Counted from the first letter of the stretch, positions 56,501 through 64,000 are shown. The stretch is DNA of 64,000 nt from Agrocybe praecox (GCA_964017145.1 OZ024846.1:3162001-3226000); one strand, 5' to 3'. Numbers and translations: made by a program. Notes: generated by a model from the sequence alone, not told the origin.

Positions 56501-56631
56501 GTCGTGGTTTTCGCTCTGATCCATTCCGGTTCGGGAGCTTCTCCGTCAATGAATCGGAGGAGGAGGTCGAGGTCATAGTCTTCTTCTGTTTTGAATTCTT
56601 TTCTTGGTTTGACCTTTTTTACGAAGATTCT
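53494..56631 (-). CDS. pol: Pol: reverse transcriptase, RNase H, integrase, chromodomain
   Basis: The frame opens right after a TGA (56632-56634) that ends the protease part; the first ATG is at 56409 (971 residues from there). Motifs in order: PFFFVSKKDGKLRPCQDYR, FGMCNSPATFQAMMD and VVYMDDILIFA (RT with YMDD); FQIESDASKYASGAVL and YEIYDRELLAIIRAL (RNase H). Then come the integrase HHCC zinc finger (HPGEIETFNAI ... CGPCQQFK), SMDMITDLP, MISDRGPQFAAKAF and YHPQADGTTERFNQEIE (D, D and E of the integrase core), and a GPY-like block (KREGPFKITEI). Last is a chromodomain (KYLVKWAGYSVSNNSWEPQE), which directs insertion to particular chromatin in related elements. All catalytic residues are present. 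Confidence 0.9.
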   Translation of the reverse strand, partial: RIFVKKVKPRKEFKTEEDYDLDLLLRFIDGEAPEPEWIRAKTTTSQTLAQKHEEVKIKKPTREIVPKQFHEFLKVFDEEASNRFPTSKPWDHKIEMKEGFEPKSFKSYNLTPQETKELDSFLDEQLAKGYIRPSKSPMASPFFFVSKKDGKLRPCQDYRYLNEWTVKNAYPLPLISELLDKLKGAKFFTKMDVRWGYNNIRIKKGDEWKAAFKTNRGLFEPTVMFFGMCNSPATFQAMMDHIFKDMISEGLIVVYMDDILIFAKDKKKLDEITRKVLQRLQENDLFLKPEKCEFEKTKIDYLGMIIEEGKISMDPTKLKGISEWPVPKTVKQVRSFLGFGNFYRKFIRRYSDLAKPLNELLQKGKSFLWNDNAQKAFDSLKQKFTEEPVLMMPDTTKPFQIESDASKYASGAVLTQLDSNGSRHPCAFISKTFNEPERNYEIYDRELLAIIRALQEWRHYIQGSPFEMTILSDHKNLTYFRSAQKLNRRQARWSLYLSEFNIKLVHTPGTKMIQSDALSRRPDLCPEEDHDNENKILLSEDLFINLIDTELQEKIANSDKLDLDAANAIKLLLENGPTELHDKLADWTVEDFQGKNILFYQGKNYIPNDAELRRTIVKSYHDTMTAGHPGEIETFNAIRKYYWWPGMRMFVKNYVKGCGPCQQFKINRNPTKPAFQPIKGAKSDRPFANCSMDMITDLPEIDGHDSILSVVDHGLTKGAIFIPCSKTLTEEGAGKLLIENLYKRFGLPDSMISDRGPQFAAKAFRELLKQLGIESKLTTAYHPQADGTTERFNQEIEAYIAIFCSANPETWKDALPTLEFTHNDRRHSDRQKSPFALMLGIEPLAIPTTFENTKFPSVEERLKNLTRDREEAHAAHELARARMLARRKGKPVTFKLGQKVWLDSRNLKTRSNKKLSPKREGPFKITEIKGPLSFKLELPKNWRIHDVFHASLLMPYTENETYGPNFPEPPPEIINKEEHYEIESIKSHRKQGRPQKGRPQKYKYLVKWAGYSVSNNSWEPQEMFGSTGRKILNEYQRRNGLPVTR

Positions 56632-57090
56632 TCAAGTTTCTTGATTTTTGACTCTCCAAGAGACATGACCAGTTTCCCAATTGATGATCGGGTTGTTTTC
56701 TCGGAACCAGGGTAATCCGAGAATGATCTTCTGTCTTCCTAATCCGGTGCAGTAGAAGGATTCCCATTTGGTTCTTCCGCCAATGGTTATAAGGATTTTG
56801 ACGTAATGAGTGATTGTTCCTTTTTTGTTAAGGGTTCCATCTACATTGTAGACGTCAAGTGCCTTTTTCAGGGCTATTTTCGGAATTTTTAGTTTCCGTC
56901 GATATTCTTCGTCGATGAATTTGCCGGATGCTCCGGTATCGGCGAGTGCTTCAGTTTTTTCGGCGATTTTCGATGTACTTGTGGTGAACGAAAGTGGAAT
57001 ATATAAAGATTTTTTATCTAGGCGGGCAACAAGTACGTGTGAAATATGGAAAGAGGGAGAGACTGACGCCGGGGCAGATCTCCCTTTCAA
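56632..57090 (-). CDS. Protease region of the chromovirus Pol
   Basis: The retropepsin frame carries ALADTGASGKFIDEEYRR, IILGLPWFRENNPIINWE and ends in RVKNQET followed by TGA. It has no ATG at its start and lies in the -1 frame relative to Gag, beginning at the frameshift site, so it is made only as a Gag fusion. The same frame continues beyond the TGA directly into the reverse transcriptase region. It is thus the N-terminal part of one Pol frame interrupted by a single stop codon. Confidence 0.85.
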   Translation of the reverse strand: MKGRSAPASVSPSFHISHVLVARLDKKSLYIPLSFTTSTSKIAEKTEALADTGASGKFIDEEYRRKLKIPKIALKKALDVYNVDGTLNKKGTITHYVKILITIGGRTKWESFYCTGLGRQKIILGLPWFRENNPIINWETGHVSWRVKNQET

Positions 57091-57096
57091 AAACCC
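57087..57096 (-). promoter_or_regulatory. -1 ribosomal frameshift site at the Gag stop
   Basis: The Gag frame ends GCG GGT TTT TGA. The heptamer G GGT TTT fits X XXY YYZ exactly and sits directly before the stop. A one-base slip back gives TTG AAA GGG, which is the protease frame. A downstream stimulatory structure was not worked out. Confidence 0.75.
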
Positions 57097-58214
57097 GCTT
57101 CTTCTTCTTCTTCTTCAGCCACCGTGCCTTCCATATCTTCTGCTTCGAAGGCAGAGAGGAGGACTTGTTTCCTTTCTTCAGCGGTCATAGCTCGAATTTG
57201 AGAGGTGATATCCTTCGCGGAAGACCTCTTGTTGTTGTTGTGATTGTTGCGAGGGTTGTTACCTCGATAGTTCGGGTTTGGGACTTCTCGACGATCGTTG
57301 TTGCGGTTGTTGTTGCTGCCGTTGTTCCCGTAGGAGGGACGGGTGCCTCGTGGTTTTGGGCAGTCCCGTGCGAGATGTCCGATTTCTTTGCAGTTGAAGC
57401 AGGCGCCTTTCCTCATGAGAGTGGTGCGTTCGTCGGTGTTCATGGCGTCTACGTCCATGGCGTCGGGGTCTCTTTCGGTTCGTCGTTGGTAGTTGTTGTT
57501 CGAGAAATAGTACTGTTTGTCTCGGGGAACGTAGTTGCTGTTGTTGTTGTTGTTGTTGTTGTTTCGGTAGTTGTTTGTTGTGGCCCCTTTCTGGTTGAAG
57601 GCGGTTTCGCCTTTGGTTCGGTTGGGTGGTCCTCTGTTGAAGGCCGCGCGGAGTCGTCGGTATTTGTTATCGGCTCTGATAGCCGCGTCGTACCATTCGT
57701 TGAGATCTTTGGGGTCCGAGGCGAGATCGATTCTCTCCCTGATGTGTTCGGGAAGGGAATTCTCGAAATAAGTGATGGTGTTTTTCTCTTCGGTTATACC
57801 GGCGTCGACGACGAGATTTTTGAACTTTGCGACATGTTCTTCTCCTGTTTCGTTCTTCATCTTGATGTGTTGGAGTTCGTGTACGGCGTCTTTTTCAAGA
57901 TTGATGCTGGAGAAGGCTTTCGTGAGTTCGTCGTAGAAGACGCTCCAGCTTCCGTAGTCGATGTCGGCGGTTTTGGCTTTGCGGGCTGCCTCTTTCTTGG
58001 CTGTGATGAACGCTCTTCGCCAGGCGTTAGCGTCTCCTTTGATAAGGTAACCGAGAGTGAATATGATTTTCGATTTGTCGGTTTTAAAGGAGTCGGGGTT
58101 TCCTGAGATGTATAGATCGAGAATTTGGGTGAAGTCGACAAACTTTTTCTTGTTTCCGTCATAGTCGAAAGGGAGTCTGAGCCGGTAGGCTTTGTCGTCG
58201 GTGGGGGTAGTCAT
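57087..58214 (-). CDS. gag: Gag of the chromovirus
   Basis: 375 residues starting MTTPTDDKAYRLRLPFDYDG. The N-terminal two thirds is the retrotransposon Gag capsid-type region (LGYLIKGDANAWRRAFI, WSVFYDELTKAFSSINLEK, YFENSLPEHIRERI, NEWYDAAIRADNKYRR). It is followed by an asparagine-rich linker and a CCHC zinc knuckle (CFNCKEIGHLARDCP), then another Asn/Arg-rich stretch. The C-terminus (TAEERKQVLLSAFEAEDMEG) is acidic and ends EEEEEEAGF at the frameshift site. It forms the particle shell and binds element RNA. Confidence 0.92.
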   Translation of the reverse strand: MTTPTDDKAYRLRLPFDYDGNKKKFVDFTQILDLYISGNPDSFKTDKSKIIFTLGYLIKGDANAWRRAFITAKKEAARKAKTADIDYGSWSVFYDELTKAFSSINLEKDAVHELQHIKMKNETGEEHVAKFKNLVVDAGITEEKNTITYFENSLPEHIRERIDLASDPKDLNEWYDAAIRADNKYRRLRAAFNRGPPNRTKGETAFNQKGATTNNYRNNNNNNNNSNYVPRDKQYYFSNNNYQRRTERDPDAMDVDAMNTDERTTLMRKGACFNCKEIGHLARDCPKPRGTRPSYGNNGSNNNRNNDRREVPNPNYRGNNPRNNHNNNKRSSAKDITSQIRAMTAEERKQVLLSAFEAEDMEGTVAEEEEEEAGF

Positions 58215-58393
58215 AGTGGTGGTAGGGATTGTGGGAATGGTTTTCGTGAGTGGGGAGAGTATAGGTGATACTTCTCCGGAAGGAGGAGGGGTCTCTTCTT
58301 CTTTCTTGGTTCTTGGCGTTAGCCAAAGTTCTTCGTGTTTCGTTGGAATGGTGGATAGTCTCTACGTTCAGGTTTGGTAGAGAGAGTTTGTTG

Positions 58394-58404
58394 AACTAGT
58401 TCTT
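58394..58404 (-). promoter_or_regulatory. Self-priming primer-binding site of the chromovirus
   Basis: One base inside the 5' LTR, the RNA reads AAGAACTAGTT. Its exact 11-nt complement AACTAGTTCTT lies in the LTR at 58525-58535, 34 nt downstream of a TATAAATA box (58562-58569), where the transcript should start. The layout matches Tf1-type self-priming, in which the first 11 nt of the mRNA fold back as primer. No tRNA-type TGG start is present. Confidence 0.75.
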
Positions 58405-58405
58405 T

Positions 58406-58783
58406 TGTTACGACACAAGCCGTTTCGTATGTGTACAACTCCCAGAGTTTACACCGAAGAAGGCTATAGTCGTAGGTTCTTAGTTCTTCGTTCGAGTTTC
58501 GAGTAATGAAACTGTAGTATTCTCAAGAACTAGTTAAAGAACAAGAGAGCGTCGTACTACGTATTTATAATAAGGAGACATGCGTAAAGAGCACCGTAAA
58601 GGTGCGGTAATCGTTCGGAGAGAATGAGGAAAACGTTCATAGAAAATGTGGAAAGAGCATTGTAACAATGCGGCGATCGATCGGTAAGAAACACACCGTG
58701 AAGGCGTGGTAGTCGTTCGGTAAGAGTGAGGCAGTAATGAAAAGAGTAATGAAAAGAATCGGCCAGCGTGTGTGTTCGTAACA
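58406..58783 (-). repeat. 5' LTR of the chromovirus
   Basis: 378 bp, apparently identical to 51746-52123. It contains the TATA box (58562-58569) that drives minus-strand transcription toward Gag. Confidence 0.95.
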
Positions 58784-59054
58784 GTGGTGGTGGGGGTGGG
58801 GGTGGTGGAAGCGACGAGAATGAGAGTAACGACGAGAACGAGAGCTGGTCTCGTTCTCATACGTCATACCCTCGTCTTCGTACACTCTCCACCTTGTCGT
58901 CGTCGTCGTCGTCGTCGTGTGGTCGTCTGAGTTGTCGTCGTTGTCGTTCACCACCGTCGAGCGTGTTTGTAAAAGAGGTGGAGGGCAGCCCTCATCACCT
59001 TACCGAACGCTGCCCACATCCCTGCAGTGAGGGAGAGGCTAGGTGCAAAGCGTC
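58784..59054. repeat. GTGGT/GACGAGAACGAGA minisatellite, right part
   Basis: The continuation of the short-repeat DNA interrupted by the chromovirus: GTGGTGGGGGTGG, then GAACGAGA-type and GTCGTCGTC-type runs. Non-coding in appearance. Confidence 0.65.
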
Positions 59055-59967
59055 GGCGTGGTGGTGATGGGCATTGAGAAGGAAGAAACGTTGGTTCCTT
59101 TCCGTCCAAATGCGGCCTTTCCCACGCCGGTCCGGCCCATAGCCGGTTCGAGCTCATCGTCGAGCTCGACGATAGGAGGGTTACGCGCCTCGTTAAATAC
59201 GATTAGGTAGTGTAATATATTATTAAGATTATATAGACCTGTTTTATGAAGAAAAAAAAAGACTATCTGAAGGGGATATGTTTTTTTGTTTATCTGTGTA
59301 AAAAGCACAGGTGCTCACCTTCAAAATCGATGTATTTATGCAGAGCCCACTGAATAACATATGTTCATGGACACCTAGAAAACAGATTGTGATATATTAC
59401 AATTGCACAAGCTCGTTACTAGTATTTTTCCTTTTAAAACACCATACTAGATAGAATTCCATGTTGAATACAAGGTATTATGTTTGAAACTTCGAACGAA
59501 AGCACCACACTTGTTGCTCGCTTCATGAATCGTAAAAGATTCACGTCTCTCATTGAAAATGAATTGATTTTTTTCTATTTTATGCGTCTATATATGCTTC
59601 AAATAAATTTACAAACTTTCATCGCTGCACAGAATCGATCCCATATTGAATACAGGGTATGGTGTTTAACACTTTGAACGAAATCACCACGCCGCTCGAT
59701 GCTCGCTTCATGAATCGTAAAAAATCAACGTTTTGCGTTGAAAATAAATTGAGTTTTTTTATATTTCATGCGTCTATATGTACTTACAATTAATTTACAT
59801 ACTTTTATAGCTACACAGAATCACATATACTGCCACCATTGTCGTATTCGACGATGTACTCAAACCGGTTACAAACCGGCCCGGCGTGGGAATCGCCGCT
59901 TTGGGACAGAAATCAACCATCACGGTTGATTTATTCCTTATCAATCCCCCTCACCACCACCGCCAAC
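59055..59967. repeat. Imperfect inverted repeat with internal tandem duplication
   Basis: Arms of roughly 120 bp (59055-59177 and about 59837-59967) are inverted and diverged, sharing TCCCACGCCGG and CATCGTCGA blocks. Between them a unit of about 185 bp occurs twice in direct orientation (about 59457-59640 and 59641-59825), sharing GCTCGCTTCATGAATCGTAA and ATGCGTCTATAT. This looks like an older MITE-like element; no coding capacity. Confidence 0.55.
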
Positions 59968-60119
59968 GCCGTCCCATCGCGCTTGGCCTCTCCCCTCTCG
60001 ATAGAGATGTGAGCGCTGCCGACGATATGGATGCCGACGACTGCACACCACGACGAGGACACCACGACGCGGACGGCAATGACAAGGACCATGACAATAA
60101 CGTCGAGGACACAATGGCG

Positions 60120-60680
60120 AGACGAGTACGATAGCGAGAACGGCGAGACGTGAGCGACGAAGCGAGGGCGATGGCGAGGACGACAGAAAGGCCAGCAAGG
60201 TCAACGACGGCGAGACGAAGTCAACGACGGGTGACCGCTAGGGTGGCAGCGAGCCGGTGGGACAGTGGGGGAGTGACACCAAGTGGGAGAGGGACTGGGA
60301 GGGATGGAGCAGACAGCCATGAGCGAGGACGGCCGAGAGCGACAGGGCCAGCGACCACAATGACGGGTAGGACGAGGCAAGGACGCCAGTAAGGACCGAG
60401 TGCGCCAGCGAGGATACCAGCGAAGACCGACTACGCCAGCGCGGACAGTGAGGCGAGGAAGCCAACGAGCCCGACGATGACGATGACGACCAGGCGAGGA
60501 TGACAGCGACGATAGCCAGACAATGACGACCAACCACAGCGAGACGAGGACGGCCCCTGCGAGCAGGAGAGGTACGGCGAGCGAAGGAGGGACAGGGACT
60601 GCGTGTGGGAGAGGTACGGCAAGCGAAGGAGGGACAGGGACTGCGTGTGGGAGAGGTACGGCAAGCGAGGGAGGGACAGC
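60120..60680. repeat. Purine-rich low-complexity DNA with 42-bp tandem repeat
   Basis: GACGA/GGCGAGA-rich sequence is followed by a 42-bp unit (starting GAGAGGTACGGCAAGCGAAG) in nearly three copies at 60567-60608, 60609-60650 and 60651 to about 60680. Open frames here reflect composition only. Confidence 0.75.
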
Positions 60681-60850
60681 GGATCTTTGTACATAGATAT
60701 TTTGTAAAATAAATTAGTATAGAAATATATATATTTTTTCTAAAATAAAATAAAACATTACATGTTGGAGGAAGAAAGTCCGAAAATGGTATTAACTACT
60801 AAATTGGGAAGGCCTGCCTCAAAACGAAAGTGGGTAGTTCGCGTGTTTGA

Positions 60851-61299
60851 TATCTAATCTAATCCGGACCTAGGACATAATGTATGCAAAGTAAATATAG
60901 GACGAGAAATGATGATATCAAAGGTAAAAATAGTGCAACGCCCGAAATTAACAAAATAAGCTATAAATAACATGTCATCCACTTTTATGTTTTGCGATCC
61001 ATCCCGTCCCGCCCTCTTTTGATGGCGCAAAGGGTGAGGAATAATGTAATTATATTCTAGAAACATATTTGAGCTTGTTCGGGGCCCTGAACGACGCCCG
61101 ACGCAGCGCAGGAGCCCAATTACAGCGGCGGGCACCTCGGGGGCACTGTTTCCTGCGTTGTTTACAGGTGTTTACCTGTGCCCGCCCACTGTGAGCAGCC
61201 CCGGCAGCCCCGGCAGTGTCTCTCCCTCAGAGGTGGGGTGTCCGAAAGAGGCAGGTAGCAAACTGGCTACCTTGATGTATCACGTAGGTTAGGAAACTG
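60851..61299 (-). repeat. Right arm of the 449-bp inverted repeat
   Basis: The inverted, apparently identical copy of 50499-50947, ending GGAAACTG at its outer edge, 37 bp before the next ORF. Confidence 0.85.
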
Positions 61300-61336
61300 T
61301 CTAATATTCATATATAAAGGTAGCTGCTATAGGTGC

Positions 61337-63403
61337 ATGTACGACAAACGACACCGATACTTCGTCTTTGGTAATAACGACGTTACAAATGCCCCTATCG
61401 AATTCATTCAAATTATGCCTACCACCAGCTTCAAAGAACTCATCACAGGCCTCACCGATGAAGAAATGGACTTTGTGGACGACTTACGGTCCACCTTACG
61501 TTTGGGGAAGGACTATGTCAGACAGTGGGAGATCCCTCTAGGAGTTATGAGGGAAGATGCGAAGGGAATCGAACATAATGAGAACGACCAGCCTCAATTC
61601 CGTCTACAACATGTGGAGAAACTTATGAAGATCGCCGACATACTTATCCGTGAAGAAATGGACGAGGAAGAATTAGGTCTTTCCCCAGATACGATCCCAA
61701 CGGACAACATCAACAACTGGTCTGACATCGAAGAGGACTTGGTGGCCAGTGATTCAGACGAAAGCGTAACCTCCGCCATCTCTACGGACTCACGTCGGTC
61801 AGTAGCCACCCACTCATATATGCCCAAACTAATTCACATTCACTTCAGCTCTAGTGACGAGGACTTCATTACGCGATCCCAATCAACGCCTCCTTTGCGA
61901 CCTTATGAACGTTCATCAAGCTCCTACATGCACCGAATACTCTCACTAAACAATTTGGCTTCCTTGGAAAGGCGTCCCAACCTCCCTGACGACTTAGAGC
62001 CCACCTCGCCCATGTCCTCCACCTTGGATTCCGACAGCCTAGTGCTCGCTGACGATCGACTCCCCCATTTCCACATGAAGGGACATAATGGCAAGCTGGG
62101 GATACTCTCTTACGGACCATACGAACGACCAGAGACGGGTACCACGCTATACACCCTGTCTACACCCCCCGAAATTCCGCATATATATAAAGTACGGCTT
62201 CTCAACGACAAAGTACACGACGCTCGCGAGCATTTCGAGTACGCAGGGGACACTGAACTTACTGGAACAGGAACATTCATGGAGCTACCCACACCTTACG
62301 TTGCTGGACAAACGGATTCTAGACCCTTCCCTCTTCATTATAACGACTTCATTCAACAACTTGCGCAACATTTGGAAGGAGCGTCTCGTTATCGAGACGG
62401 GGTCGTTCTCTCTGAGGATCTCATGGGACGAAAGTGGGAAATGGGTCACGACTCGAAGAGCAGGCCTATCTATAGGTTCCCAGCGGTGGAATCCATGCTC
62501 ACTACAGCTATCCACGTCATCCAAGGACCCTACTTGAGACGTATGACTCCATTCCGAGCCTTCACGGATGAAGAGATCACGAAACTCGCATCCGTCTCGT
62601 GGGTTGTCAATAACCGAGATATGGACGGCGACATATATGACCTTTCTCCTCCTCGCTTCCCTCGACTTAAAACTTACTTTGACCCTTCAGAACCACGGGA
62701 CCTGAACGACGACCATGACGATTTTTTCTACTCGGGCTCTCTGCAGCGAAGAGAGGCTTTCCCATTAACAAAGATGAGGCATGTCTTTGAAGAACCTCTT
62801 CAATCCTTGGCTCAAGCAACCTACGAACTTCTCGCTATCCAGGCTTCGCCTTCCTATCGATGGATTCCAAAGCCTGATGAAATCATCGACTGGAGTCTAC
62901 TCACCTACCCTCTCGAATTTGAAGAAATCTTCGATACCACGCCGATAATGCTCCTAAATGGCGTGTCCATTGGACGAGGGAATCCCAACCCCTGGATTCA
63001 TCACCTGAACTACCTCCTCATGTGTCGTCGTCAAATCAACCAATTGATTCAATACATCGAAATCTTCCTCAACAGTCTCGGATTCGAGAAAGGATTACGC
63101 AGTCTCATGGAATATCGCACCTACAACACCAGCATCGACTTCGACCATTCGAACATGATAGAACCCTTCGAAGTCAAGTATTTTGTGGCAACTTACGATT
63201 TTTTTCTGCGTGAAGGTTTGTTTGGGATCGCCGGGGACCTTTTACGCATTTCAGCTATGCCCTATTATCACGCGCTCGATCTGGCTGTGGTCATGGGAAA
63301 TATCGTCAACGTCATTGCTCCTCCCCTTGACATCGTCGACCTGGAAGATGAAAACGACGAAGAATATTTTGCAAATCAGGATGCTGCTATGCTTCTTTTT
63401 TGA
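61337..63403 (+). CDS. 688-residue ORF of unknown function, outer element
   Basis: A long uninterrupted frame starting MYDKRHRYFVFGNNDV; a later ATG (MPTTSFKELITGLTDEEMDF) is also a reasonable start. The protein is acidic and has a serine/acidic patch (DIEEDLVASDSDESVTSAIS), then a more ordered C-terminal half (LFGIAGDLLRISAMPYYHAL, LNYLLMCRRQINQLIQYIEI). No RT, integrase, transposase, protease or zinc-finger motif was found. It has the same strand and similar Ser/Asp style as the Gag-protease ORF and lies directly beyond the inverted-repeat segment that separates them. It is therefore probably the second ORF of that outer element, but an independent gene cannot be excluded. Confidence 0.55.
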   Translation: MYDKRHRYFVFGNNDVTNAPIEFIQIMPTTSFKELITGLTDEEMDFVDDLRSTLRLGKDYVRQWEIPLGVMREDAKGIEHNENDQPQFRLQHVEKLMKIADILIREEMDEEELGLSPDTIPTDNINNWSDIEEDLVASDSDESVTSAISTDSRRSVATHSYMPKLIHIHFSSSDEDFITRSQSTPPLRPYERSSSSYMHRILSLNNLASLERRPNLPDDLEPTSPMSSTLDSDSLVLADDRLPHFHMKGHNGKLGILSYGPYERPETGTTLYTLSTPPEIPHIYKVRLLNDKVHDAREHFEYAGDTELTGTGTFMELPTPYVAGQTDSRPFPLHYNDFIQQLAQHLEGASRYRDGVVLSEDLMGRKWEMGHDSKSRPIYRFPAVESMLTTAIHVIQGPYLRRMTPFRAFTDEEITKLASVSWVVNNRDMDGDIYDLSPPRFPRLKTYFDPSEPRDLNDDHDDFFYSGSLQRREAFPLTKMRHVFEEPLQSLAQATYELLAIQASPSYRWIPKPDEIIDWSLLTYPLEFEEIFDTTPIMLLNGVSIGRGNPNPWIHHLNYLLMCRRQINQLIQYIEIFLNSLGFEKGLRSLMEYRTYNTSIDFDHSNMIEPFEVKYFVATYDFFLREGLFGIAGDLLRISAMPYYHALDLAVVMGNIVNVIAPPLDIVDLEDENDEEYFANQDAAMLLF

Positions 63404-64000
63404 TCTCGAGACTACTGGTATGTGTCGGTATCTAACCACCGAAAAACTTATATTAAAATCATCACACAGCTTCATCATTTTTCAACACTTCGACCTCTAT
63501 CGACCACCTAACCATCTGAACTTCCTCAACACTTCTTTATGTATTGCTTCCGCCTTCAAAACTAACTGTACTGGTATCCCTATATTTAACACTGTACATA
63601 CGAAAATTTCTTGTAATGTCTTGTACCTCCCAGAATCAAATTTTGATTCGAGAATCGCAAAACGCATGTACAGGATCCTTAACCAACCTATCAAAACTAA
63701 TGGCCCGGAAATTATTGTAGCTGAATCATTCACAGACAACTTAACCAACCTCAAGAAAAACGCAATCATGTTCCCCGCGGTCACTCCCTTGCATAACAGC
63801 TTCAAGAAGGACTATATTCTTCGCTCATCTGTATACAAGCAAAGTAGTAATAATCAACACTCAAGGCAACGATTCATGAAACTCGCAAAGGCAAAACATC
63901 AGTTTTCACACGCTGTCCGAGCTAGCAACATAAAATTTATCATGTTCCCCGCGAAACATAGGATAAATAAAGAAACTTTTTCCGTACGACACTGGAAAAA
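63404..64000. other. Right-edge sequence, nature unknown
   Basis: No gene or LTR matching 44377-45641 was recognised. A minus-strand ORF at 63497-63805 lacks family features. The outer element's 3' end lies beyond the window or was lost. Confidence 0.35.

Larger units (their letters stand above)
51746..58783 (-). mobile_element. Ty3/gypsy chromovirus (Tf1/sushi-like), full length
   Basis: The element is 7038 bp, read on the minus strand, with LTRs of 378 bp at each end (TGTTACG...CGTAACA). A 5-bp target duplication GTGGT flanks it (51741-51745, 58784-58788). Order is LTR, primer site, Gag, protease, reverse transcriptase, RNase H, integrase, chromodomain, extra ORF, polypurine tract (GGGGGTAA next to the left LTR), LTR. 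No LTR difference was found by eye, so insertion is recent. Domain order and the chromodomain place it in the chromoviruses. Confidence 0.95.
50499..61299. mobile_element. 10.8-kb segment bounded by 449-bp inverted repeats (composite)
   Basis: Left arm 50499-50947 and right arm 60851-61299 are inverted copies with no difference found by eye, starting CAGTTTCCTAACCTACGTGA. Between them are low-complexity DNA, a complete chromovirus (51746-58783) and further repeats; without the chromovirus the segment would be about 3.8 kb. No transposase gene is visible, so it looks like a non-autonomous TIR transposon, later enlarged by the retroelement. No clean target duplication could be identified: outside the arms there is only a weak, diverged TATAT...AG similarity. 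Two independent inverted copies of one shorter repeat is the alternative. Confidence 0.6.

Noticed and set aside
50499..61299. DIRS-like retroelement (inverted terminal repeats)
   Set aside because: No tyrosine recombinase is present and the only RT belongs to the LTR-bounded chromovirus inside.
1..64000. tRNA, rRNA or other known RNA genes
   Set aside because: None was recognised on reading; a tRNAscan/Infernal run would be needed to exclude them.

Overview
The window looks like nuclear DNA of an Agaricomycete (mushroom-forming basidiomycete). Genes are broken by many short introns (mostly 44-75 nt, GT...AG). The families present are typical of that class: BTB/POZ, F-box, DUF6534 membrane proteins, a HET-domain gene, a FunK1-like fragment, tandem small secreted cysteine-rich proteins and a chromodomain Ty3/gypsy element. 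This assignment is inferred from gene content only. All exon models were built by eye.

Region 1 (1-9.8 kb): a broken FunK1-like fragment at the left edge, a two-exon BTB gene, and two paralogous seven-helix DUF6534 genes on the minus strand. Between the paralogs sits a 1.9-kb non-autonomous DNA transposon with terminal inverted repeats (TIRs) and a TAA target duplication.

Region 2 (9.8-23.5 kb): a tandem array of nine small secreted protein (SSP) copies, seven intact and two broken, in four subtypes. Order along the plus strand is A B C D / B psiA / B psiC D. All share a signal peptide, a conserved pro-segment, an eight-cysteine C-terminal domain, a TATA box and an intron just upstream of the ATG. 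The array grew by segmental duplication that also carried a minus-strand F-box gene, leaving one intact copy and two truncated ones.

Region 3 (24-40.2 kb): ordinary genes. These are a large F-box-like gene, a convergent F-box gene, an adenosine-deaminase-like (ADAL-type) gene, POP4/Rpp29 of RNase P/MRP, a divergent ALKBH2/3-type dioxygenase with a probable GC-AG intron, a proline-rich hypothetical, a frameshifted HET-domain gene, and an eight-exon class-III aminotransferase.

Region 4 (40.4-64 kb): nested mobile DNA. A 2.36-kb TIR element comes first. Then follows a probable LTR-type element with a 1590-residue Gag-protease ORF, whose leader/LTR carries a 17-bp/68-bp higher-order repeat and five copies of a stem-loop with compensatory changes. 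Just after that ORF's stop codon lies a 10.8-kb segment bounded by two 449-bp inverted repeats that appear identical by eye. Inside that segment, in a GTGGT-rich minisatellite, is a complete Tf1/sushi-like chromovirus on the minus strand. It has identical-looking 378-bp LTRs, a 5-bp target duplication, a -1 frameshift site at the Gag stop, a self-priming primer site, an in-frame UGA between protease and reverse transcriptase, and an extra post-pol ORF with a second zinc knuckle. Beyond the segment a 688-residue ORF of unknown function continues the outer element.
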